64,000 nt of DNA from the NCBI GenBank assembly GCA_018826895.1, contig JAHJYA010000049.1, forward strand, positions 23,967-87,966, read 5' to 3'. The position numbers and the translations under genes were made by a program. Source of the stretch: Gammaproteobacteria bacterium (GTDB taxonomy: Bacteria; Pseudomonadota; Gammaproteobacteria; Pseudomonadales; Pseudomonadaceae). The notes under the pieces were generated by a model. It saw only the letters and a program-made list of their open reading frames with translations, ran no database searches and was not told the DNA's origin. Of this stretch, positions 37,473 through 48,237 are shown in pieces (the first letter of the stretch is position 1; each line of letters begins with the position of its first letter).

Positions 37473-38984
37473 CTAGCGGCTACGTTGGGCGAAGCTGTCC
37501 AGCGCGCGCTCGATGCACTGCATGGTCTTGCCCACCGCCTGCAGGGTTGGGTCTGCAATGGGGGCGCCCCCCTGGTCGGCGAATAGCAGCATGACGACCC
37601 GGCCATTGTTGGCCAGTGAACGGATCAGCAGGTGCTCGCTGGGGAACAGCCCTTTCAGTGCACCGGGCAGCAGGGCCGAAAATTGGGCGATATTGGCAGG
37701 TGTCAGGCGCAACTGCGCCGGTGCCTGCAGTAGGCGACGCAGCACCTGGCTGTTTTGCGGGTCCAGGCTGAGGCCGGACGCTGCCTTGCTCAGACCGGCG
37801 CTCTGCTGTGCCAGCAGACGCGTGTGCTGACGGTCGGCAAGCAGAATCAGCACGCGCTGCATGCCACAGGCCTGCAGCGCTGCGCAGGCGGTGGTACTGA
37901 GTTGCAGAATGTTACTGAAGGTGCTGGGTTGGGCCAGTAGCTGGCCGCACAACTGCCGCCATTGGCTGACATCCGCAGGTTTCGCTGCAGGTGGTTGCAG
38001 GGCGCGCAAATGGCTGCTGCCGGTCGGCCAGAGCAATGCCTCGGCGGGGTGCCAGAGGCCGTGTTCGGCCAGGCTTTGTGCGCTGCTTACTGCCTGCTGG
38101 TGGACCAGCTGTTGCAAGCCGTCCAATGGCACCTGCAGGTACAAGCCAGCTAGACGCTGCCAGCGCAGGCTGTGCGGGCCGCTCCAGGATGCATGGGCCG
38201 ACAGCGCCAGGCCGTTGGCCAGCAGAATGCTGTTGCCGGGATGGGTCAGCCAGCGCCGCAGGTGACTGTCATCGTCCAGGCACTGCTGCTGTTGCAGCGG
38301 ATGGTCGTTGTTGCGGGCGATATGCAGGGCTTTGACCAGCAGGCGGCGATCGGCAACCAGCAGGCGGTAACCCTCGATAATCCATTCTGGCAAATTCCAG
38401 CGTTCGACCAGTGCCAGGCAGAGCTTGAGCAAGGGCACTCCAAGCAGCTCCCGTTCAACGCGAATCGCCGGTTCACCTTTGATCAGCACCCGCTGTTCCC
38501 AGGCCTCTAGCAATTGCGGGTATGCCGCCAGCAGCGACCACAGGGGCGCGAGGAATAGCAGGCTGCCCCAGTGAATTTCCTGCCACAAGCGGGCCAGGCG
38601 GCCGCTGAACAGGCCGTTTGCCTGTTGTGTCGCATGCTGGCTGATCAGCAACACTTGGCGCAGCGCGGGGGCAATCTCATTTTCGGGCAGGCTGGGCTGG
38701 CGCTCCAGCAGTGCCGTCGCCCGCTGCAGTCCCAGGCGGTTCAGGGCGCTTTCCAGGCTTTCCGCCGGCTCGCTGAGCACCGAGCCTTTGCGGTTGGCTT
38801 CGCGCATCACCGCGAGCACCAAGGCAGGGCTGGCCTGCATCATGCCGGCGATCTCGCGGATCGAGCGGCGGCTGTCGCCGAGGGCGCGTCGAACCTGTAG
38901 ATGAGTCTCGCTCGCAACAGGCAGCGGCAGGCCTTCCAGCAGCTTGAGCCAGGCATCGAGAGTGCGGGGGCGAGATAGGGTCAT
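37473..38984 (-). CDS. HDOD-domain protein
   Basis: N-terminal region LEGLPLPVASETHLQVRRALGDSRRSIREIAGMMQASPALVLAVMREANRK. Confidence 0.7.
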   Translation of the reverse strand: MTLSRPRTLDAWLKLLEGLPLPVASETHLQVRRALGDSRRSIREIAGMMQASPALVLAVMREANRKGSVLSEPAESLESALNRLGLQRATALLERQPSLPENEIAPALRQVLLISQHATQQANGLFSGRLARLWQEIHWGSLLFLAPLWSLLAAYPQLLEAWEQRVLIKGEPAIRVERELLGVPLLKLCLALVERWNLPEWIIEGYRLLVADRRLLVKALHIARNNDHPLQQQQCLDDDSHLRRWLTHPGNSILLANGLALSAHASWSGPHSLRWQRLAGLYLQVPLDGLQQLVHQQAVSSAQSLAEHGLWHPAEALLWPTGSSHLRALQPPAAKPADVSQWRQLCGQLLAQPSTFSNILQLSTTACAALQACGMQRVLILLADRQHTRLLAQQSAGLSKAASGLSLDPQNSQVLRRLLQAPAQLRLTPANIAQFSALLPGALKGLFPSEHLLIRSLANNGRVVMLLFADQGGAPIADPTLQAVGKTMQCIERALDSFAQRSR

Positions 38985-39021
38985 TGGAGTTGAGCCAAAC
39001 TGGCTTTTAGCCTTAACTGGC

Positions 39022-39048
39022 TATAGTCTCGCGCACAACTTCCGATAA
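39022..39048 (+). promoter_or_regulatory. Candidate sigma-28 (FliA) promoter of motAB
   Basis: TATAGTCT-N11-TCCGATAA versus consensus TAAAGTTT-N11-GCCGATAA. Confidence 0.65.
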
Positions 39049-39102
39049 ATAGAAGGGTTGTTTTGCAAAACCCTTACTACCGGCTCTGGCTCCTTCGTTT
39101 CT

Positions 39103-39954
39103 ATGATTAAAATTCTTGGCATCATCGTTGTTTTTGGTTGTGTGCTGGGCGGGTTCATCCTGTCTGGCGGGCAGTTCATGGCCCTGGTCCACCCTTTTGA
39201 GGTGCTGATCATCGGCGGCGCCGCGCTGGGGGCCTTTTTGCAGGCCAACCCCGGCAGCGCCTTCATGACCGTGTTCAAGAAGTCGCTGAAGATGTTCAGC
39301 TCGCGCTTCACCCACACTTACTACCTGGAAGTGTTGCGCCTGCTCTATGAAATCCTCAACAAAAGTCGGCGCGAAGGGATGATGGCCATCGAGGCCGATG
39401 TCGAAGACCCGGCAGCCAGCCCGATCTTCAGCAAGTACCCGGGGATTCTGAAAGACGAGCGCATGACCGCGTTTATCTGCGATTACCTGCGCATCATGTC
39501 CTCCGGCAATATGGCGCCCCATGAGCTGGAGGGGCTGTTCGATATGGAAATCGCCAGCCTCAAGGAAGAACTTGAACACCCCGCTCACGCGGTGGCCAAG
39601 GTTGCCGACGGCATGCCGGCCATGGGCATCGTGGCGGCGGTGCTGGGGATCGTGATCACCATGTCGATTCTGGCCGAGGCGGATAACGCCGAAATCGGCC
39701 AGAAGGTGGGTACCGCACTGGTCGGTACCTTCCTCGGTATCCTGGCTTCGTACGGTTTCTTCGGGCCGTTGTCCAATGCCTTGGAGCATGACGCCAAGGA
39801 AGAGATCAATGTCTATGAGGCGATCAAGGCTGGCCTGGTTGCTTCGGCATCGGGCATGCCGCCGTCGCTGGCGGTGGAATTCTCCCGCAAAGTCCTGTAC
39901 CCGGCGCACCGGCCCAGTTTCAGTGAGCTTGAACAGGCCATGCGCGGGGGCTGA
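39103..39954 (+). CDS. motA: Flagellar motor stator protein MotA
   Basis: MIKILGIIVVFGCVLGGFILSGGQF...VADGMPAMGIVAAVLGIVITM...GTALVGTFLGILASYGFFGPL. Confidence 0.96.
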   Translation: MIKILGIIVVFGCVLGGFILSGGQFMALVHPFEVLIIGGAALGAFLQANPGSAFMTVFKKSLKMFSSRFTHTYYLEVLRLLYEILNKSRREGMMAIEADVEDPAASPIFSKYPGILKDERMTAFICDYLRIMSSGNMAPHELEGLFDMEIASLKEELEHPAHAVAKVADGMPAMGIVAAVLGIVITMSILAEADNAEIGQKVGTALVGTFLGILASYGFFGPLSNALEHDAKEEINVYEAIKAGLVASASGMPPSLAVEFSRKVLYPAHRPSFSELEQAMRGG

Positions 39955-39962
39955 TAGCAGTC

Positions 39963-40982
39963 ATGGAAAACAATCAGCCGATCATCGTCAAACGGGTCAA
40001 GAAGGTTGCCGGTGGTCACCATGGCGGCGCCTGGAAGATCGCCTTTGCCGACTTTGCCACGGCGATGATGGCCTTCTTCCTGGTGATGTGGCTGATGACC
40101 TCGGCGACCCCGGAGCAGAAAAAGCTTATCTCCGGTTATTTCCAGGACCCGGTCGGCTTTTCCGAAAGCGCCAGCCCCTATGTGATTGACCTGGGCGGCA
40201 CACCGACCCCTGCGCCGGACAAAACGCTCAATCCCGAGTCGGAGCCCGACAGCCAGGCCCTTGATACCGACTCGAAGGAAGCAACCGACCAGCCCGACCA
40301 GGCGCAGATCGATGCGGCCCAGGCCGAGAGCATTGCCGAGGAAGTCGAGCGCGAACGTCTGGAGCTGCTGTTGCAGGAACTGCAGAACAAGGTCGAGGAG
40401 GACCCGCAGCTGCAGCGCTTCAAGGATCAGATTCTGTTCGAGATCACCCAGGACGGTTTGCGTATCCAGATCATGGATGCCGAAAATCGGCCGATGTTCG
40501 CCAGTGGCAGCTCGCAGCTGCAGCCGTATTTCGAGGACATCCTGCTGGCGCTGGTCGATACCATCAAGGCCGTGCCGAACAAGATCAGCATCAGTGGCCA
40601 CACCGACGCCAAGCCGTTTGCCGGTGCAGGCGATTTCGGTAACTGGGAGCTGTCTGCCAATCGCGCCAATGCGGCACGGCGGGTGCTGATCGCCGGCGGC
40701 TATGAAGAGGATCAACTGGCGCGGGTGGTGGGTTATGCCTCGTCGGCGCTGTTCGACCGGCAGGACCCGCTCAATCCGGTCAATCGGCGCATCGACATCA
40801 CTGTCCTGACCAAGCGTGCCCAGCGCGATATCGAGGGTGAGCAAACGGGCGGCGAAGCGCCTCCGGCGGCGCCAGGCGATGCCCCGGCTCAGCCGCCGGC
40901 CGCCGAGCCGCTGCAGTCGGGTGAGCTACGTGAGCGCTTGAATATCTTCGAGGATGGCGTGTTGCAGATGGACCAGCAGTAA
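39963..40982 (+). CDS. motB: Flagellar motor protein MotB
   Basis: Stator TM with conserved Asp (KIAFADFATAMMAFFLVMWLM); OmpA-like domain (ISISGHTDAKPF). Confidence 0.95.
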   Translation: MENNQPIIVKRVKKVAGGHHGGAWKIAFADFATAMMAFFLVMWLMTSATPEQKKLISGYFQDPVGFSESASPYVIDLGGTPTPAPDKTLNPESEPDSQALDTDSKEATDQPDQAQIDAAQAESIAEEVERERLELLLQELQNKVEEDPQLQRFKDQILFEITQDGLRIQIMDAENRPMFASGSSQLQPYFEDILLALVDTIKAVPNKISISGHTDAKPFAGAGDFGNWELSANRANAARRVLIAGGYEEDQLARVVGYASSALFDRQDPLNPVNRRIDITVLTKRAQRDIEGEQTGGEAPPAAPGDAPAQPPAAEPLQSGELRERLNIFEDGVLQMDQQ

Positions 40983-40993
40983 GCCGCCGCGCC

Positions 40994-41032
40994 CTACAAA
41001 AAAGCCGCGTTCGACGCGGCTTTTTTGTAGGT
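40994..41032. terminator. Perfect 18-bp stem bidirectional terminator between convergent motB and rsgA
   Basis: CCTACAAAAAAGCCGCGT-TCG-ACGCGGCTTTTTTGTAGG. Confidence 0.95.
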
Positions 41033-41040
41033 GTATCCCG

Positions 41041-42072
41041 TCAATAGTCAGGTTCGGGTAGGCTGGCCAGAATATGCCGATAACTGGCCATGCGCTGGGG
41101 ATGCACGCGGCCTTCCTCGAGGGCCTTGAGCAGGGCGCAGCCGGGTTCGCGGTCATGCTTGCAGTCGCGAAAGCGGCATTGGCCGATCAGCTCGCCGAAT
41201 TCGATAAAGCCGGCTTCGACGTCATCGCGGCTGACATGCACTAGGCCGAATTCGCGAATCCCGGGGGAGTCGATCAGTTCGCCGCCGCGAGGAAAGTGGA
41301 ACAGTCGCGCGGTGGTGGTGGTGTGGGTACCCTTGCCGGTCAGCTCGGAGAGCGGACCGACGCGGGTGTCGACTTCCGGTAGCAGGCTGTTGACCAGCGA
41401 TGATTTGCCAACCCCGGACTGGCCAACGAATACGCTGACGTGGCCGTCCAGTTGCTGCTGCAGCTGCTCCATGCCATCGCCCTGGTGGGCGGACACCTCC
41501 AGCAGTGGGTAGCCGAGCTGGCGGTAGACGGCGAGCATGGCGTTGAGCGCCACGGCGTTTTGCTCGTCGATTAGGTCGGCCTTGTTCAGCAGCAACAGCG
41601 GACGAATGCCGGCGTGTTCGGCAGCCACTAGATAGCGGTCGATCAGGTTGGCGTGGGGCTCGGGCAGTGGGGCGAAGACGATCACTATCAGATCGACGTT
41701 GGCCGCCACCGGCTTGAGCTGGCCGCGGGTGTCCGGGCGACACAGTTCGGTGCTGCGCGGCAGTTGCGCGACTATCACGCCGATGCCCTGGTTGCCGGCC
41801 CGCCATACCACCTGATCGCCCGTTACCATGGTCGGCAGGTTGGCGCGCAGGTGGCAGCGGAACACCTGACCGGCCAGCTCGCCATCCAGCGCTTCGACTT
41901 CGATCTGTACGCCAAAGTGGGCGATGATCAGCCCGGTCTGCTCGGGGCCGAGGTCGCCGCCTTCGAGAATCTGCACGGCCTGGGATTCGCGCTTGGCTGC
42001 GCGGGCAGCGCGCTCGCCCTGGATTTTTTCGATGCGCCAGTTTTGCCGGCGGTTGAGTTGGCGTTTGGCCAT
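41041..42072 (-). CDS. rsgA: Ribosome biogenesis GTPase RsgA
   Basis: Circularly permuted GTPase: [30 protein letters not shown], and a Cys/His zinc motif ([14 protein letters not shown]). Confidence 0.95.
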   Translation of the reverse strand: MAKRQLNRRQNWRIEKIQGERAARAAKRESQAVQILEGGDLGPEQTGLIIAHFGVQIEVEALDGELAGQVFRCHLRANLPTMVTGDQVVWRAGNQGIGVIVAQLPRSTELCRPDTRGQLKPVAANVDLIVIVFAPLPEPHANLIDRYLVAAEHAGIRPLLLLNKADLIDEQNAVALNAMLAVYRQLGYPLLEVSAHQGDGMEQLQQQLDGHVSVFVGQSGVGKSSLVNSLLPEVDTRVGPLSELTGKGTHTTTTARLFHFPRGGELIDSPGIREFGLVHVSRDDVEAGFIEFGELIGQCRFRDCKHDREPGCALLKALEEGRVHPQRMASYRHILASLPEPDY

Positions 42073-42119
42073 GGGGCTTCCGAGTGATGAGCGATTGTTG
42101 CGATGCGCGCGAGTCTAGC

Positions 42120-42965
42120 ATGGCGCAGCCGCGTCCCGAGCGAGCGGGTACACTGCTGGTCTGGCTTTGGGGGAGGGCGATGATGGCGGTATGGATGGGG
42201 CTGGTTGGGCGTTATCCGGCGTTAGGTGCGCTGCTGGCGCAAGTGGTGGCGACTGCGCTGGTGGCCATATTGGTGGTGGCCGCGGCGCAACTTGCAGGGT
42301 GGCGCTTCAGCCCGCTGGGCGCTGGGCTGCTGCAGGGCGGCGTCGCGGCCTGGCTGGCGCGGCGCATGGGGTTGTCGATCTGGTGGTGGGTGGTGAGCCT
42401 GGCGTTTGTACCCGCCGTGCTGCTGGCCAACGGCGCAGCGCTGCCATCCTGGGTTTTTCTTGCCGGCTTCGTGTTGCTACTGTTGCTCAACTGGAACAGT
42501 GTAAGCGAGCGCGTACCCCTTTATCTGACCGGGGCGCGCAGCACCGATGCGCTGGCGTCCTGGTTGGAGCGGCGCGCGCCAGATTTTCGTTTTGTTGACC
42601 TCGGCTGTGGCCCTGCAGGCGCGTTGTTACGCCTGGCGCGGCGTTTCCCCCAGGCGCAGTTCGTCGGCGTCGAGACCGCGCCGCTATCCTTCGCCATCGC
42701 CTGGCTGCGCAGCCTGGGTCGGGGCAATTGCCGCGTTCGCTACCTCAGCTTGTGGCGCACCGACCTGGCAGATTTCGATGTAGCCTACTGCTTTCTCTCA
42801 CCCGCGCCCATGGCGGCGCTGTGGCGTAAGGCGAGTGCTGAACTGCCTGCGGGCGCCTGGCTGATCAGCAACAGTTTCGAGGTGCCGGATGTACCTGCCT
42901 ATGAAACCCTGGCGCTGCACGATTGGCGTCAGTCGCGGCTGATGTTGTGGCGTATTGGCGCCTGA
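42120..42965 (+). CDS. Membrane-anchored class I SAM-dependent methyltransferase
   Basis: N-terminal TM segments, then RFVDLGCGPAGALLRLARRFPQAQFVGVE SAM motif; start near 42120 uncertain. Confidence 0.75.
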   Translation: MAQPRPERAGTLLVWLWGRAMMAVWMGLVGRYPALGALLAQVVATALVAILVVAAAQLAGWRFSPLGAGLLQGGVAAWLARRMGLSIWWWVVSLAFVPAVLLANGAALPSWVFLAGFVLLLLLNWNSVSERVPLYLTGARSTDALASWLERRAPDFRFVDLGCGPAGALLRLARRFPQAQFVGVETAPLSFAIAWLRSLGRGNCRVRYLSLWRTDLADFDVAYCFLSPAPMAALWRKASAELPAGAWLISNSFEVPDVPAYETLALHDWRQSRLMLWRIGA

Positions 42966-42973
42966 TTATTCGT

Positions 42974-43133
42974 TAGCAGGAAGCTGAGAAACTACCTGCG
43001 TTGTCAGCGCTGCGTTAAAAACAGTCTCAAAATGCTCATTTACAACTCGTAAACTCGCGTGCGAGCCCAGTCCGTTTTTCGCCTGTTTTTGCCTTGCGCT
43101 GACTGCCTCGCTTACGTTTTCAGCGTCCTGCTA
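42974..43133. repeat. Interspersed long imperfect palindrome, copy 2
   Basis: Ends TAGCAGGAAGCTGAGAAAC / GTTTTCAGCGTCCTGCTA, high similarity to copy 1 (16825-16968) with an extra ~15 nt in the central arm. Confidence 0.8.
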
Positions 43134-43162
43134 GACTGTCGCCTTAAGCCGAGGAGTGCCCC

Positions 43163-43705
43163 ATGCTGAACCCAACCAACCTGATCTGGATCGACCTGGA
43201 AATGACCGGTCTGGACCCGGATACCGATGTCATCATCGAGATGGCCACCATCGTCACCGACAGCCAGCTGAATATCCTGGCTGAAGGCCCGGTAATTGCT
43301 GTGCATCAGAGTGATGAGCGCCTGGCCGCCATGGACGAGTGGAACACCCGTACCCACGGCGACAGCGGGCTGACCCAGCGGGTGCGCGAAAGCACCATCA
43401 GCCAGGCCGAGGCCGAGGCGCAGACCATTGCCTTTCTTGAGCAGTGGGTGCCGGCGGGCAAGTCGCCGATCTGCGGCAACAGCATTGGCCAGGATCGGCG
43501 TTTCCTGTATCGCTACATGCCCACCCTGGAAGCCTACTTCCACTACCGCTACCTGGATGTCTCGACCCTGAAGATCCTTGCCGGCCTGTGGGCGCCGGAG
43601 CTTAAAGACGGCTTCCAGAAGCGCGGCACGCACCAGGCGCTGGACGACATTCGCGAATCGATTGCCGAGCTGGCCTATTACCGCGAGCACTTCCTCAAGG
43701 TGTAA
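43163..43705 (+). CDS. orn: Oligoribonuclease
   Basis: DEDDh exonuclease: [28 protein letters not shown]...[12 protein letters not shown]...[16 protein letters not shown]. Confidence 0.96.
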   Translation: MLNPTNLIWIDLEMTGLDPDTDVIIEMATIVTDSQLNILAEGPVIAVHQSDERLAAMDEWNTRTHGDSGLTQRVRESTISQAEAEAQTIAFLEQWVPAGKSPICGNSIGQDRRFLYRYMPTLEAYFHYRYLDVSTLKILAGLWAPELKDGFQKRGTHQALDDIRESIAELAYYREHFLKV

Positions 43706-43715
43706 GCGCCGCAGC

Positions 43716-44786
43716 CTACGCGCCGCGTTGGGCATGCTGGGCCAAGGCCCAGCCCACATGCTCGCGCACCAGCTCGCTGGGATGTAAACGGCGCGCGTTC
43801 AGCGCTTCGAGCACCGGGATGGTCGAGGGCGCATTGCCCAGGCCGACTGCCAGGTTGCGCAGCCAGCGCTCGTAACCGGCGCGGCGCAGCGGCGAGCCCT
43901 CGGTACGGCTGAGGAACTCCGTCTCACTCCACAGAAACAGTTCGGCCAGGGAGCTGTTGTCCAGGCCGTGGCGTGGCTGGAAGTCGGCTTGCTCAGTCGG
44001 GCGGGCGAAGCGGTTCCACGGGCAGACCATCTGGCAGTCGTCGCAGCCGAACACGCGGTTGCCGATGGGCGCGCGCAGCTCAAGCGGAATGGGGCCTTTC
44101 AACTCGATGGTCAGGTAGGAGATGCAGCGCCGGGCGTCGAGCAGGTAAGGGCCGACGAAGGCCGCGGTGGGGCAGATGTCCAGACAAGCCGTGCAGCGCC
44201 CGCAATGATCCGTGGCGTGGGGCGGGTCCACCGGCAGCGCCAGATCGACGAACAGCTCGCCGAGAAAGAAATAGCTGCCAGCCTTGCGGTTGAGCACCAG
44301 GGTGTTTTTACCTATCCAGCCCAGGCCGGCTTGTTCGGCGATGGCTTTTTCCAGCACCGGCGCGCTGTCGACGAAGGCGCGGTAGCCAAACGGGCCGATA
44401 GCCGCCTGAATGCGTTCGGCCAGTTGCTGCAGGCGTTTGCGGATCAGCTTGTGGTAGTCGCGGCCCAGGGCGTAGCGCGACACATAGGCCTGCTCTGGGT
44501 CAGCCAGGCGCTCGGCCATCTGCGTATCGCCCGGTAGGTAGTCCATACGCAGCGAAACCACCCGCAACGTGCCCGGCACCAGTTCATCGGGATGCGAACG
44601 TTTGCTGCCATGGGCGCCCATATAGTCCATTTCGCCCTGGTATCCGGCGTCCAGCCAGCGCTGCAAGTGTGCCTCGTGTTCGCCTAGGCTCACGTCGGCG
44701 ATGCCCACCTGCTGGAAGCCCAGCTCGCGGCCCCAGTCCTTGATCAACTGGGCGAGGTGGGCGAGATCGGGTATTGGCGTGGGCAT
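43716..44786 (-). CDS. queG: Epoxyqueuosine reductase QueG
   Basis: Two 4Fe-4S motifs (CGRCTACLDICPTAA, CDDCQMVCPWNRFA). Confidence 0.93.
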   Translation of the reverse strand: MPTPIPDLAHLAQLIKDWGRELGFQQVGIADVSLGEHEAHLQRWLDAGYQGEMDYMGAHGSKRSHPDELVPGTLRVVSLRMDYLPGDTQMAERLADPEQAYVSRYALGRDYHKLIRKRLQQLAERIQAAIGPFGYRAFVDSAPVLEKAIAEQAGLGWIGKNTLVLNRKAGSYFFLGELFVDLALPVDPPHATDHCGRCTACLDICPTAAFVGPYLLDARRCISYLTIELKGPIPLELRAPIGNRVFGCDDCQMVCPWNRFARPTEQADFQPRHGLDNSSLAELFLWSETEFLSRTEGSPLRRAGYERWLRNLAVGLGNAPSTIPVLEALNARRLHPSELVREHVGWALAQHAQRGA

Positions 44787-44844
44787 ACAGGCAGGTAACC
44801 GGAGCAGAGGTGCGTATAATTCTGCCAGACATCGGAGCCCGCGC

Positions 44845-46344
44845 ATGCCGCATTCAGCAGACAATCTTCCCGACGCGCTCTACAGCGCTGCCCAGGTGCG
44901 GGCGCTGGACGCGCGCCTGATCGCCGCCGGCACGCCCGGTTTCACCTTGATGAGCCGTGCCGCTCACGTGCTCTGGCGCCTGCTGCGCCAGCGCTGGCCG
45001 GATGCCGGCGCGCTCACGGTGATGGCCGGCAGTGGCAATAACGCCGGTGATGGTTATCTGGTCGCCGAACTGGCGCAGCGTGCTGGCTGGCGTGTGCAGG
45101 TGCATGCGTTAGGTGAACCTGCCGCGCTGCGTGACGATGCGGCCCTTGCCTATGCCGCCGCACGCGACGCCGGGGTGGCGGTCCATCTGTGGAATGGGCA
45201 AGGCACGCTTGAAGGCATATTGCTCGATGCGCTACTCGGCACCGGGCTGCGCGATGCGGTGCGGGCGCCCTATGCCGAGGCGATTGCTCAGATCAATGCC
45301 AGCGGCTTGCCGGTGTTGGCTGTGGATATTCCTTCGGGGCTGTGCGCCGACACCGGCTGCGTGCTGGGCAGCGCGGTGCGCGCCGATGCCACGTTAACCC
45401 TGATTGGGCTGAAGCTTGGCCTGTTTACCGGGGCCGGTCCGGATCAGGTCGGCACGCTGCTGTTCGATGGTCTGCAGGCCGAGCCGGCGCTGGTGGCCGA
45501 GCAGGACTGCAGTGCCCGGCGCCTCAGCCGCAATAATCTGCAGCGGTTGCCAGTGCGGGCACGCAGCACTCACAAGGGTCAGCTGGGTCACGTACTGGTG
45601 GTGGGTGGTGATCATGGCATGGCGGGAGCGGCCCTGCTGGCTGCGCAAAGTGCTTTGCGCAGCGGTGCCGGCATGGTCTCGCTGGCGACCCGCGAAGCGC
45701 ACCAGAGTGCTGCCCAGACACGCCTGCCAGAAGTGATGGCGGCCGCGGTAGCCTCGGGCAATCAGTTGTTGGCATTGGGCGCGCGGGCCAGTGTCTGGGT
45801 GGTCGGGCCAGGGCTCGGTCAGCAGGCCTGGGCACGCAGTCTGCTGTCGGTCGCGGCCGTCAGCCCGGCTGCGCAGGTCTGGGATGCGGACGCGCTGAAC
45901 CTGCTGGCGCTCGGGGTGGTCCAGATTCCCGCCGGCAGCGTGGTCACCCCGCACCCGGCGGAAGCGGCGCGCTTGCTGGGGGTGACCTCGGCGGCGGTGC
46001 AGGCCGATCGACCCGCTGCCGCGCGCGCACTGGCGGCCCGTTATCAGGTGGTGTGCGTGCTCAAGGGCGTCGGCAGTCTGGTGGCGGCGCCGGACGGCGA
46101 GCTCTGGTTATGCGACCACGGCGACCCGGTGATGGCGGGTGCAGGGTTAGGGGATGTACTTGCCGGTTTGATCGGCGCCTTGCGTGGGCAAGGTCTATCG
46201 GCGTTGGACGCGGCGCGGCTGGGCGTGTGGTTGCATGCGCGCGCCGGCGAATACCTGGCGGCACAGGGGATCGGCCTGGCGGCCAGCGACCTGTGTGCAG
46301 CCATTCGACATTTATTACAGGAGCTGGACGTTGAACGAGCTTGA
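44845..46344 (+). CDS. nnr: Bifunctional NAD(P)H-hydrate epimerase / dehydratase
   Basis: YjeF_N ([15 protein letters not shown]) and carbohydrate kinase-like C-terminus ([42 protein letters not shown]). Confidence 0.93.
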   Translation: MPHSADNLPDALYSAAQVRALDARLIAAGTPGFTLMSRAAHVLWRLLRQRWPDAGALTVMAGSGNNAGDGYLVAELAQRAGWRVQVHALGEPAALRDDAALAYAAARDAGVAVHLWNGQGTLEGILLDALLGTGLRDAVRAPYAEAIAQINASGLPVLAVDIPSGLCADTGCVLGSAVRADATLTLIGLKLGLFTGAGPDQVGTLLFDGLQAEPALVAEQDCSARRLSRNNLQRLPVRARSTHKGQLGHVLVVGGDHGMAGAALLAAQSALRSGAGMVSLATREAHQSAAQTRLPEVMAAAVASGNQLLALGARASVWVVGPGLGQQAWARSLLSVAAVSPAAQVWDADALNLLALGVVQIPAGSVVTPHPAEAARLLGVTSAAVQADRPAAARALAARYQVVCVLKGVGSLVAAPDGELWLCDHGDPVMAGAGLGDVLAGLIGALRGQGLSALDAARLGVWLHARAGEYLAAQGIGLAASDLCAAIRHLLQELDVERA

Positions 46345-46798
46345 ACTGCTGGCCGACGACGAAGCGGCGATGCTGGCCCTGGGCGCGCGCATCGCCAGTG
46401 TGACCGCTGGTCGTGGGGTGATCTACCTGGAAGGCGACCTGGGTGCCGGCAAGACCACCCTGTCGCGCGGCATCATTCGCGGCCTGGGCCATGTCGGGGC
46501 AGTGAAAAGCCCGACCTTTACCCTGGTTGAACCCTACGAGTTGCCGGGGGTACGGGCCTATCATTTCGACCTGTACCGACTGGTCGATCCCGAAGAGTTG
46601 GAGTATTTGGGGATTCGCGATTACTTCGACGGCGAGGCGTTATGCCTGGTTGAATGGCCGCAACGCGGCGCCGGCGTTTTGCCAAAGGCCGACCTGCACA
46701 TTACCATTGGCCCGCATGCCGCGGGGCGACGCCTGCAATTGCAGGCGCAAGGGCCGCGTGGTGAAGCCTGGTGTGCCGTGTTGGCCGCCGGAGCATGA
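46331..46798 (+). CDS. tsaE: tRNA threonylcarbamoyladenosine biosynthesis ATPase TsaE
   Basis: [45 protein letters not shown] start at 46331 overlaps the nnr end. Confidence 0.92.
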   Translation: MNELELLADDEAAMLALGARIASVTAGRGVIYLEGDLGAGKTTLSRGIIRGLGHVGAVKSPTFTLVEPYELPGVRAYHFDLYRLVDPEELEYLGIRDYFDGEALCLVEWPQRGAGVLPKADLHITIGPHAAGRRLQLQAQGPRGEAWCAVLAAGA

Positions 46799-48237
46799 TT
46801 ATCAATATGGGGTTGGGTATGCGCATAAGCGCGCGTGTGATCGCGGTGGGAATGGTGCTGGCAGCGCTGGCTGTCGAGGCCCTGGCCGCCTCGGATGTGC
46901 GCAGTGTGCGCTTGTGGCGGGCGCCGGATAACACGCGGCTGGTGTTCGATCTGTCGGGACCGGTGAAGCATAGCGTGTTCACCCTGACGTCGCCCAACCG
47001 CATCGTGGTCGATATCACTGGCGCCAAGTCGATGACCGGTTTTGACGGTCTGGCCCTGGCCAATACGCCCATCACCGGTGTGCGCTCGGCTCAGCGTGGT
47101 CCCGAGGAGCTGCGCGTGGTCATCGACCTGTCAGCACCGGTCACGCCCAAGAGCTTCACCCTGGCGCCGAATCAGCAGTACGGCGATCGACTGGTGGTGG
47201 ACCTGTTCGACCAGGGCGCCGACACCCAGCCGAGCCTGCCCGACACCACAGTCGCCTCGGCGCCGCCTGTGCCGGTAACGCCGACTCAGGCGCCGACCAA
47301 GCTGGTGCCGGTGCCCAACGGTAAGCGCGATATCGTGATCGCCATCGACGCCGGTCATGGTGGCGAGGACCCGGGCGCGTTGTCGCCGGTCAAAGGCCAG
47401 TATGAAAAGCACGTAACTCTGGCCATCGCCAAGGAACTGCAACGCCAGATCAACGCGGAGAAGGGCTTCCGTGGTGAGCTGGTGCGTACCGGCGACTACT
47501 TCATTCCGCTGCGTAAACGCACCGAAATCGCCCGCAAGAAAGGCGCTGATCTGTTCGTCTCGATTCATGCCGATGCCGCGCCGCGCGCCGCAGCCTTTGG
47601 TGCCTCGGTGTATGCCCTGTCCGATCGCGGGGCGACTTCGGAGACCGCGCGCTGGCTGGCGGATGCAGAAAACCAGTCCGACCTGATCGGCGGTGCTGGC
47701 AACGTCAGCCTGGACGACAAGGACCGAATGCTCGCCGGTGTGCTGCTCGACCTGTCGATGACGGCCTCGCTGTCTTCCAGTTTGAACGTTGGCAACAAGG
47801 TACTCAGCAACATGGGCCGCATCACCCCGCTGCACAAGCGTCGGGTCGAGCAGGCCGGTTTTATGGTGCTGAAATCCCCGGATATTCCTTCGATCCTCGT
47901 CGAGACGGGGTTTATCTCCAATCCCAACGAGGCGCGTAAACTGGCCAGTGCCAGCCATCAGCAGGCGCTGGCGCGCTCGATTGCCAGTGGCGCCAAGCAG
48001 TTCTTCCAGCAGAATCCGCCGCCGGGGACCTATGTGGCCTGGCTGCGTGACACTGGCAAGATCGCCCAGGGACCGCGCGATCATGTGGTCAGCTCGGGGG
48101 AGAGCCTGGCATTAATCGCCCAGCGCTATCAGGTCAGCCTCGCCGCTTTGCGCAGTGCCAATAACCTCAAGTCGGATGTGATCAAGGTGGGTCAGACCCT
48201 GCAGGTACCGGCCACGGCGCTGGCGGCACAGCCATGA
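46795..48237 (+). CDS. amiB: N-acetylmuramoyl-L-alanine amidase (AMIN, Amidase_3, LysM)
   Basis: Amidase_3: [37 protein letters not shown]-terminal LysM region. Confidence 0.93.
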   Translation: MIINMGLGMRISARVIAVGMVLAALAVEALAASDVRSVRLWRAPDNTRLVFDLSGPVKHSVFTLTSPNRIVVDITGAKSMTGFDGLALANTPITGVRSAQRGPEELRVVIDLSAPVTPKSFTLAPNQQYGDRLVVDLFDQGADTQPSLPDTTVASAPPVPVTPTQAPTKLVPVPNGKRDIVIAIDAGHGGEDPGALSPVKGQYEKHVTLAIAKELQRQINAEKGFRGELVRTGDYFIPLRKRTEIARKKGADLFVSIHADAAPRAAAFGASVYALSDRGATSETARWLADAENQSDLIGGAGNVSLDDKDRMLAGVLLDLSMTASLSSSLNVGNKVLSNMGRITPLHKRRVEQAGFMVLKSPDIPSILVETGFISNPNEARKLASASHQQALARSIASGAKQFFQQNPPPGTYVAWLRDTGKIAQGPRDHVVSSGESLALIAQRYQVSLAALRSANNLKSDVIKVGQTLQVPATALAAQP

